A DNA stretch of 6,755 bases from the NCBI GenBank assembly GCA_021807645.1, contig JAKBCP010000047.1, positions 1 through 6,755 on the forward strand. Direction: 5' to 3'. The DNA comes from a bacterium (GTDB lineage: Bacteria > Vulcanimicrobiota > Vulcanimicrobiia > Vulcanimicrobiales > Vulcanimicrobiaceae). The notes below the pieces were generated by a model, which was given only the letters and a program-made list of their open reading frames with translations, did not search any database and was not told the DNA's origin. The position numbers and the translations under genes were made by a program. Positions 1 to 5,223 of this stretch are shown here, piece by piece (position 1 is the stretch's first letter; each line of letters starts with the position of its first letter).

Positions 1-747
1 GAGCTGCGAGACTTGCAGACCGAACGAACGGAAGCCGATCACGAAACGCGCGTCGTGCACCAGCCAATAATCGGCGCTCTCGCCGAAATGAAGCGCGAGA
101 TAGCCGGAGACGCCGACGGCGACCAGCGAATCGGCTACCGAGAAACGCATCTCGCAAAAACGTCCGGTCGCGCTTTCGATCACCACGTGCGTTAGCAGGC
201 GGCGCTGTTTGTTTCGTATCGCCTCGAGGTGCAGCGCATGGCCGGGCGCGCCGTTCGGACAGATCGCCGGGCCGCGATCGGTAATGAGATAATCGTGGGG
301 CGCGACGGCGGTGACGATAGCGATCGTCTTCAAGCCGGGCGGCACTTTTGCGGAGCTCTTCGGCGCCGATCCCTGCGCGCTGCCTTGCGCTTGCGCCATG
401 TCGAGCCCGTAGCGAACGATTTTGCTGACACCGAGCCAGGTGGGGTCGAGCCCGCCGCCTTGCCCCGTTACCCATTTCCCGCGCGGCAATTCGCGCGAGC
501 TCTCGCGTTCGTCGGCTGTTCGAAGCCGATAATCGTCGAGCGCCGGCGGATGCCCGTGCAGCGAGATCTTCGTCTGAAAGGTGAGATACGGCGGAATCGG
601 TTGGCGTTCCATGATCGCAAGCGCGTCACGATAGTATTGTGCCGCCGAGGGCGGAGTCGCTGCTCCGGCGGCCGCTGAGATGCCGGTGCAGATCGTCGCT
701 ACGGCGAATGCGCAGGCGCGAAAAAAGAGGCGAGGCGATGCTGTCAT
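1..747 (-). CDS. Secreted protein of unknown function (partial, C-terminus off the left edge)
   Basis: The reading frame is open from the ATG at 747 down to base 1 with no stop, giving 249 residues. It begins with a typical Sec signal peptide: a short n-region with R6 and R10, a hydrophobic stretch at about residues 11-23, then an Ala-rich cleavage zone, with cleavage most likely after A29 or A30. Cys20 is preceded by Ile, so it is not a lipobox. The mature part has an N-terminal region with the pattern YLTFQTKISLHG (residues 54-65), a low-complexity Gln/Ala/Gly/Ser/Lys linker at about 118-134, and alternating hydrophobic segments to the edge that look like beta strands. It has two Cys (162, 198). 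I do not recognise the family. The amphipathic strand pattern after a signal peptide resembles LolA-like periplasmic proteins, but this is only an impression. No Shine-Dalgarno is visible before the start. The gene lies 35 bp downstream of the HutD-family gene on the same strand, so co-transcription is plausible. Confidence 0.75.
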   Translation of the reverse strand, partial: MTASPRLFFRACAFAVATICTGISAAAGAATPPSAAQYYRDALAIMERQPIPPYLTFQTKISLHGHPPALDDYRLRTADERESSRELPRGKWVTGQGGGLDPTWLGVSKIVRYGLDMAQAQGSAQGSAPKSSAKVPPGLKTIAIVTAVAPHDYLITDRGPAICPNGAPGHALHLEAIRNKQRRLLTHVVIESATGRFCEMRFSVADSLVAVGVSGYLALHFGESADYWLVHDARFVIGFRSFGLQVSQL

Positions 748-753
748 GTCGCT

Positions 754-765
754 GCCGGTACCGGC
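754..765. repeat. Perfect 12-bp palindrome upstream of the secreted-protein gene
   Basis: GCCGGTACCGGC is a perfect palindrome in the 35-bp gap between the HutD-family stop codon and the secreted-protein ATG, 6 bp upstream of that ATG on the minus strand. It could be an operator, or a small hairpin in the mRNA near the start codon. In GC-rich DNA a 12-bp palindrome can also be chance. Confidence 0.3.
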
Positions 766-782
766 GAGCGCGGAAGAATGTT

Positions 783-1322
783 TCAGCCGGGTGCGGGTGC
801 GAGCTCGAATGCGAGCGCAACGGTACCGGGCGGCAGCCACAGGAGCGCGATCTCCTTACTCTCGCTGCGCGTCTCTGCGAGCGCAAAACTCCCGGCTCGC
901 AGCCTTGCTCCCGGCAGCGCGACCTCGCCCGCGACCAGGAAGAGCGCGATCTTCCGCGGCACGGGCGGCGAGGCAAGTGGGAGCGAGAGCATACGATGCA
1001 CGAGCGCCCCGTCGCGTGTCATGATATTGAAGGCGTCGATCGGCCCGGCTGCAAGTCGCGCGCGGACGCGCTCCGCGCCGGAGAACGCGAAGGGACTCCA
1101 CGCAGGGATTCTCACCTCGGGGCGCTCGCCGACCAACAGCGAGAGCCCCTCGCCGAGCGGCACGATCGTGCGCGACCAACCGCTAAAATCGGAGAATGCG
1201 GCCTCGCTGCGCTCCGAAGCCACCGTTACACGAAGGTCGTCGTCGACATAGAGTTCGCGCGTCGTCCCCGCCCCGTTGCGCCAGGGAACCGGCGGGCAGT
1301 CGGCGAGGCGGCGGATCAGCAT
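783..1322 (-). CDS. hutD: HutD/Ves family protein
   Basis: This is a 179-residue, complete HutD/Ves-type bicupin-like protein (E. coli Ves is of similar length). The family hallmarks are present in order: P-x-P-W-R-N-G-x-G near the N-terminus (W14 R15 N16 G17), followed by TREL (21-24); the FSDFSGWSRT block (43-52), which matches the family pattern F-S-x-F-P-G-x-x-R-T; PFAFSG (77-82); and the GPIDAFNIMTR block (93-103). The family is known from hut (histidine utilisation) operons and from the E. coli cold-induced gene ves; its molecular activity is poorly defined. The start at 1322 was chosen because the conserved motif normally begins about 12 residues from the N-terminus. An upstream in-frame ATG at 1418 would add 32 unconserved residues and overlap the glnA start. 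A weak AAGAG precedes the chosen ATG. No other hut gene is visible, so a role in histidine catabolism is inferred only from the family name. The gene is divergent from glutamine synthetase. Confidence 0.9.
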   Translation of the reverse strand: MLIRRLADCPPVPWRNGAGTTRELYVDDDLRVTVASERSEAAFSDFSGWSRTIVPLGEGLSLLVGERPEVRIPAWSPFAFSGAERVRARLAAGPIDAFNIMTRDGALVHRMLSLPLASPPVPRKIALFLVAGEVALPGARLRAGSFALAETRSESKEIALLWLPPGTVALAFELAPAPG

Positions 1323-1416
1323 GGCGGCTCTTTTCGCCGATTGGCGAGCGCGCTCCGGCGAAGCTTTACCGGGTGGACAAAGGCCGGCCGCGGCTTCCGT
1401 GCCAACCTCCCGTGCC
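1323..1416. promoter_or_regulatory. Divergent intergenic region between hutD and glnA with nested palindrome
   Basis: These 94 bp must hold the promoters for both the HutD-family gene (minus) and glutamine synthetase (plus). TTCGCCG at 1333-1339 is inverted as CGGCGAA at 1356-1362, and the space between them contains the perfect 10-bp palindrome GAGCGCGCTC at 1346-1355. No convincing -35/-10 pair is visible on the plus strand; the best is TTGGCG (1341) with TTTACC (1365), which is weak. The arrangement would suit a dimeric regulator acting on both genes, but no specific regulator's site is recognisable. Confidence 0.4.
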
Positions 1417-2847
1417 ATGAGTAGCGAATTGCGTGAGTTCCTGACCCTCTCTTATACCGAGCTCGAAGAGTTGAATCTTCGCGCCAAGCAGCAGCGCAAG
1501 GACCGGGTCGCACCGGCGACGTTGCAAGCCGAACGCCTCGCGTATCTTCAGGAAGAGCATCGCATCAAAGCGGTGACCGTGCTCTTTAGCGATCTCGAAG
1601 GTCGCTTGCACATGCTCGATTACGATAAGAAATTCTTGTTGAAATCGCATGACAATCTCACCTTCGACGGCTCGTCCATTCGCGGTTTTACCGCCCAGCG
1701 CGAGAGCGATCTGCGGCTCTTTCTCGATTGGAGCGCTTTCTATTGGGCCCCCGCCGATATCTTCGGCCCCGGGAAAGTGCTCGTCTTCGCCGACGTCATC
1801 GACCGCAGCGGAAAGCCGTTCGCCGGCGACGTTCGCGGCTCGCTGAAGAAATTCGCGACGGAGCAATTTACGAAAAACGGCTACACGCTCAACGCCGCCA
1901 ACGAGATCGAGGGCTTTCTCTTTCAGGGGCTCGATGCCGAGCGCCGCTACCACGAAACCGCAAAGTTCGAGTACGTCAATACGGGCGGCTACTATCACTC
2001 CTTACCCGGCGATTCATTGCGCACGTTTATCGATATGGTCGCCGAAGTGCAGCGAGCGATGGGTTTCGAGAACGAAAAAGATCACCCGGAGGTCGCGCCT
2101 TCGCAATTCGAGATCAATTACGGCTACGGCGAGGTGGTCGCCGCCGCCGATCAAATTCAGCTCTACAAACTCATTTGCCGTCAGGTGGCAACGCGTTTAG
2201 GGATGACGGCGAGTTTTTTGCCGAAGCCCGTCATCGGTGTCAACGGCAGCGGCATGCATACCAATGTTTCGGTGAAGAAAAACGGGAAGAATATCTTCTG
2301 GGATCCCAAGGGCCAAGAGAAAGTCAGCGCCTTCGCATGGCAATTTATCGATCGACTGCTCACGCACGGGAACGATATTTGCCTCGCCCTCAATGCCAGC
2401 GTCAACGCTTACCGACGCCTCGACCCGCACTTCGAGGCTCCCAACCAAATAAAAGCGTCCGCTGTCGACCGGGGTTCGATGATCCGCATTCCGATCGGCA
2501 ATGAAGGAAGCGCGCGCGTCGAGGTGCGTTCGGTCGGCCCGGATGCCAACCCGTATATGGTGCTGCTCTCGGTCTTTAAAACCGGTCTTGAGGGAAGCAT
2601 CAGCAAACTTCGTAACCTTCGCCAGGCCGACCGCTACCTGCCCGACAATATCTACGACGCAATCGAACATTTCCGCGAATCGGAATGGGTGACCAAGCTG
2701 TTCGGCGCCGAGGTGCAAAGCAAGTACGCCGAACTGAAACAGGCGAGTGCGGATCGTTGTCCGCGCCTCTTAGGCACGATCGTGAAACCGCAAGAAGTGC
2801 AATACCACCACGAAGTTTACAACCAATTCCTTTGGAATCTCTTTTAA
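1417..2847 (+). CDS. glnA: Type I glutamine synthetase (glutamate-ammonia ligase), probably non-adenylylated
   Basis: This cytoplasmic enzyme joins ammonia and glutamate to glutamine using ATP and normally forms a dodecamer. The 476 residues contain an N-terminal beta-grasp with FDGSS (83-87), the metal-binding pairs E163/E165 (NEIEG) and E225/E232 (HPEV...QFE), the ATP-site signature K270-P to H281-x3-S285 with NGSGMH, the flap Glu in FEAP (E340), and the arginines R352, R357, R367 and R371 plus E369 of the substrate and phosphate sites. The 7-residue spacing between E225 and E232 matches Bacillus-type enzymes rather than E. coli. FDGSS lies about 30 residues further from the N-terminus than in E. 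coli because of a charged, helix-like extension. The C-terminal segment that carries the adenylylated Tyr in GSI-beta enzymes (K-N-L-Y-D-L-P-P) is not recognisable; NIYDA (411-415) occurs in what aligns better as the following helix. The protein ends in an aromatic and His-rich tail (YHHEVYNQFLWNLF). The ATG at 1417 is chosen although no Shine-Dalgarno is visible; earlier in-frame starts overlap hutD. Confidence 0.96.
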   Translation: MSSELREFLTLSYTELEELNLRAKQQRKDRVAPATLQAERLAYLQEEHRIKAVTVLFSDLEGRLHMLDYDKKFLLKSHDNLTFDGSSIRGFTAQRESDLRLFLDWSAFYWAPADIFGPGKVLVFADVIDRSGKPFAGDVRGSLKKFATEQFTKNGYTLNAANEIEGFLFQGLDAERRYHETAKFEYVNTGGYYHSLPGDSLRTFIDMVAEVQRAMGFENEKDHPEVAPSQFEINYGYGEVVAAADQIQLYKLICRQVATRLGMTASFLPKPVIGVNGSGMHTNVSVKKNGKNIFWDPKGQEKVSAFAWQFIDRLLTHGNDICLALNASVNAYRRLDPHFEAPNQIKASAVDRGSMIRIPIGNEGSARVEVRSVGPDANPYMVLLSVFKTGLEGSISKLRNLRQADRYLPDNIYDAIEHFRESEWVTKLFGAEVQSKYAELKQASADRCPRLLGTIVKPQEVQYHHEVYNQFLWNLF

Positions 2848-2852
2848 CGGAG

Positions 2853-2885
2853 CGCCCCAGGGAGTAAGGCTTGCGAGCCGGGGCG
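2853..2885 (+). repeat. Bulged inverted repeat in the glnA-curA gap
   Basis: CGCCCC (2853-2858) can pair with GGGGCG (2880-2885). Directly inside the 3' arm, GGCT (2868-2871) pairs with AGCC (2876-2879) around a TGCG tetraloop. This gives a 10-bp hairpin with a single 9-nt bulge, AGGGAGTAA (2859-2867), on the 5' side. The bulge contains the best Shine-Dalgarno-like string of the window, and the TTG at 2871 falls inside the stem. There is no T-tract after it, so it is not a canonical intrinsic terminator. It may attenuate or protect the upstream mRNA, or gate translation of the reductase. Confidence 0.4.
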
Positions 2886-2897
2886 AACCTGCAGTCT

Positions 2898-3896
2898 ATG
2901 GAACGGAATACGCAGATTCGCCTCGCGCGTCGCCCGATCGGCGAGCCGACGGTCGACGATTTTCGCTTCGTGGAAGAAGCAGTGCCCGCGCCGGGCGCCG
3001 GTGAGGTCTTGCTGCAAACGCAGTGGCTCTCGCTCGACCCATATATGCGCGGACGCATGAGCGACGTGCGGTCGTACGCGGCACCGGTTGCCCTCGATGC
3101 CGTGATGGTCGGCGGAACGGTCGGTAAGGTCGTCGCTTCGAACGATCCTCGCTTTGCCGTCGGTGATCTCGCACTGGGATACGGCGGTTGGCAGCAATAC
3201 AGCGTCGAATCGGCGAGCGCGCTGCAAAAACTCGATCCGAACATTTCGCACCCGAGCTATGCGTTGGGGATCCTCGGGATGCCCGGACAGACGGCGTACT
3301 GCGCGCTCAACGATATCGGCGCACCGAAGGCCGGCGAGACGCTGGTCGTCTCGGCCGCCGCCGGAGCGGTCGGTCAGGTTGCCGGGCAGCTCGGAAAGAT
3401 CGCCGGCTGCCGCGTCATCGGTGTTGCCGGGGGAGCGGAGAAATGCCGCTATGTCGTCGAGGAGTTGGGTTTCGACGCTTGTATCGACCGAAAGGGCGAG
3501 CCGCTCGACGAAGCGTTGGCGCGGTATGCGCCCGACGGGGTCGATATCTATTTCGATAATACCGCGGGAGCGATTCTCGAAGCAGTCATGAAGCGCTTGC
3601 GGCTCGGCGCGCGCATTCCATTGGTCGGGCTGATCGAACAATACAACGCCGTGCAAGCGCCGAAGGGCCCGAACCTCGCTCCGCTTTTGGTTGCGCGGGC
3701 GAAAATCGAAGGCTTTCTCGTCTCCGATCACGCTGCACACACGCGTGCATTCCTTGCCGACGTCAGCGGATTGTTGCAAAACGGCAAGCTGCGCTATCGG
3801 GAAGATGTCGTGGAGGGGCTCGAGGCGGCTCCGGCTGCATTCATCGGCTTATTACGTGGCGCGAACCTCGGGAAGCTGTTGGTGCGCATCGCCTAA
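2898..3896 (+). CDS. curA: NADPH-dependent curcumin/enone reductase, zinc-free MDR family (CurA/YncB type)
   Basis: This 332-residue protein is a medium-chain dehydrogenase/reductase of the leukotriene B4 12-hydroxydehydrogenase / prostaglandin reductase branch, and the pattern of conserved blocks closely follows E. coli CurA (YncB). Visible blocks are LDPYMRGRM (46-54), VMVGGTV (69-75), GMPGQTAY (127-134), the Rossmann motif AAAGAVGQVAGQLG (153-166), VAGGAEKC (176-183), which is expected to read the NADPH 2'-phosphate, and the C-terminal FIGLLRGANLGKLLVR (315-330). Zinc-binding Cys clusters are absent, as is usual for this branch. The family reduces the carbon-carbon double bond of alpha,beta-unsaturated aldehydes and ketones; the natural substrate here is unknown. 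The ATG at 2898 gives the usual N-terminus just before R-L-A-R-R-P-x-G-E-P. A TTG at 2871, with AGGGAG 6 nt upstream, would add nine unconserved residues and cannot be excluded. The stop codon overlaps the next gene's ATG by one base. Confidence 0.92.
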   Translation: MERNTQIRLARRPIGEPTVDDFRFVEEAVPAPGAGEVLLQTQWLSLDPYMRGRMSDVRSYAAPVALDAVMVGGTVGKVVASNDPRFAVGDLALGYGGWQQYSVESASALQKLDPNISHPSYALGILGMPGQTAYCALNDIGAPKAGETLVVSAAAGAVGQVAGQLGKIAGCRVIGVAGGAEKCRYVVEELGFDACIDRKGEPLDEALARYAPDGVDIYFDNTAGAILEAVMKRLRLGARIPLVGLIEQYNAVQAPKGPNLAPLLVARAKIEGFLVSDHAAHTRAFLADVSGLLQNGKLRYREDVVEGLEAAPAAFIGLLRGANLGKLLVRIA

Positions 3897-5167
3897 TGAG
3901 CGAGGGCGAGGCGCTCTTCGACGCACTACTCGACGTCACGCAGAGTATTCTCGGCGCCGAGCACAGCCAAGATGCGCTCGAAGCGATCGCCCAAGCGGTA
4001 TCCCGCGTTTTTCGCTTCCGTTACGTCAGCATCGTCGCTGCCGAATCGCCCGAGAGCGATATGAAACGGCGCATCATGCTCGGTTGGAGCGAGGAGCAAA
4101 AGCGGGAGCGACTCGGAGAGATCGTCTCCCGTTCTGCGACGCGAGAATTTCTCTCGTCGGAGTTTGAAGTCTATCCGCACTGCTACTATTTTCCCGCGGA
4201 GCGCTTCGTCGAATGGCGCCATGCGCTCTATTCCGGCGAGAACGAGTTCGGGCCGAAGCGCAACGCTCCCAATGCTTGGCACGAGCACGATTCGATCGCG
4301 CTGGTTCTCGCCGACGCCTCCGATACGATGCTCGGCTATATTTCGATCGACGGCCCCGAAAACGGCAACGTCCCCGATCGCGCGACGCTCATGCACATGC
4401 GCGTTTTTGCCGATCTGGTCGGCCTCGCGCTCGCGAACGTCCGTGCACGCGTCGCCGAAGCGGCGCGCCGAGAGCTCTTAGAGAGCCGCGCGCGCTCGCA
4501 AAGCGAATTTCTCGGCATCGTCGCACATGAATTGCGCTCGCCGCTCGCCGCGATTCGCGGCGCCGCCGTTCTGTTGGAGACGAGCTTCGATCGACTATCG
4601 GAGACGCAGAGGCGGGAGCTCTTGCAAACGATCGCCGCATCGACGACGCGCATGTCGACGCTCTTCGACGATTTCTTGCTCCTCTCGCGCGTCGATGCCG
4701 GATCGTTGACGTTGCAAGAGGAGATCGTCGACGCGCGCCTCATCGTGCAAGAGGCGCTCGGCCGCATGCGAAGCGAATTTCCGGCGCGTCAATTTTCGAT
4801 CGAGGTTCCCGGAGCGCTGCCCTACGTTCGCGGTGACGAAACGCGCATCGTTCAAGTGCTCTGCAATCTCCTTTCCAACGCGGTTCGCTACTCGCCGTCG
4901 AACGGCAAAGTGCACATCGCGCTACAGGAGGTGCGGTCGTACGTGCGTTTTTCGGTCCGCAACAGCGGCCCCGGCATCCCCGAGGAGCAGCGAGAGCGAC
5001 TTTTCACGCGCTTCGGCCAGATCGGTAAGCACCCCGACGGTACGGGCCTCGGACTCTACTTAAGTCGCCAGTTGGTCGAGCTCATGGGCGGGCAAATCGA
5101 CTTTGAAAGCACACCGAACGAAGCGACGACCTTCTGGTTCTCGCTTCCGATCGCCGTAAATACGTAA
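3896..5167 (+). CDS. GAF-domain sensor histidine kinase (cytoplasmic, orphan in this window)
   Basis: This 423-residue protein has no transmembrane segment or signal peptide, so it should sense a cytoplasmic signal. Residues about 8-185 form a GAF-type sensor domain: [13 protein letters not shown]...[12 protein letters not shown] at 128-157, then the family's closing helix with [12 protein letters not shown] short coiled-coil linker (about 185-203) leads to the HisKA dimerisation domain with the phosphoacceptor H211 in HELRSP. The HATPase domain follows: N-box [11 protein letters not shown] (N324, N328), G1 box VRNSGPGIP (354-362), F-box LFTRFGQ (369-375), and G2 box GTGLGLYLS (382-390). In G1 the usual Asp is Asn356. 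No receiver domain is attached and no response regulator gene is adjacent. Translation is probably coupled to curA: the start and stop overlap as TAATG and no Shine-Dalgarno is seen close to this ATG. The ligand is unknown; the coupling suggests a signal connected with the reductase. Confidence 0.95.
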   Translation: MSEGEALFDALLDVTQSILGAEHSQDALEAIAQAVSRVFRFRYVSIVAAESPESDMKRRIMLGWSEEQKRERLGEIVSRSATREFLSSEFEVYPHCYYFPAERFVEWRHALYSGENEFGPKRNAPNAWHEHDSIALVLADASDTMLGYISIDGPENGNVPDRATLMHMRVFADLVGLALANVRARVAEAARRELLESRARSQSEFLGIVAHELRSPLAAIRGAAVLLETSFDRLSETQRRELLQTIAASTTRMSTLFDDFLLLSRVDAGSLTLQEEIVDARLIVQEALGRMRSEFPARQFSIEVPGALPYVRGDETRIVQVLCNLLSNAVRYSPSNGKVHIALQEVRSYVRFSVRNSGPGIPEEQRERLFTRFGQIGKHPDGTGLGLYLSRQLVELMGGQIDFESTPNEATTFWFSLPIAVNT

Positions 5168-5187
5168 ATAGGCGGCAAATACGGTAG

Positions 5188-5212
5188 GTTCGGGGTGTTT
5201 GTCGTGCCGAAC
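5188..5212 (+). repeat. Inverted repeat in the leader upstream of typA
   Basis: GTTCGG (5188-5193) and CCGAAC (5207-5212) are perfect inverted repeats separated by 13 nt in the 56-bp gap between the kinase stop and the typA GTG. TACGG also occurs as a direct repeat on either side (5180 and 5215). There is no T-run, so a Rho-independent terminator is unlikely. It may be a leader hairpin or a regulator site. No clear sigma-70 promoter is visible in the gap. Confidence 0.3.
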
Positions 5213-5223
5213 AGTACGGCATC

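Noticed and set aside
229..678. Plus-strand frame of about 149 codons opposite the secreted-protein gene
   Set aside because: It is Arg-rich and motif-free. The minus strand is open for the whole 249 codons and begins with a good signal peptide, so that reading is preferred.
1276..1416. Longer glutamine synthetase N-terminus from an earlier in-frame start
   Set aside because: It would overlap the start of hutD and consume the divergent promoter region. The added residues are low-complexity and do not resemble glutamine synthetase.
639..1424. Long plus-strand open frame of about 260 codons opposite the HutD-family gene
   Set aside because: The product is Arg-rich with no domain pattern, and it lies antisense to a gene with clear family motifs. 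It is a GC-rich shadow frame.
2634..2676. NIYD in glutamine synthetase as the adenylylation Tyr site
   Set aside because: The flanking LPDNIYDAIEHF aligns better with the helix after the loop (LPGSLxEAL type) than with K-N-L-Y-D-L-P-P, so Tyr413 is unlikely to be the modified residue.
2851..2890. Glutamine (glnA-type) or other known riboswitch just after glnA
   Set aside because: The purine-rich bulge is superficially similar to glnA-motif strings, but the conserved core and stem order are not there, and it lies downstream rather than upstream of glnA.
2844..3779. Minus-strand open frame of about 311 codons opposite curA
   Set aside because: It shows no recognisable domain and lies antisense to the well-conserved reductase.
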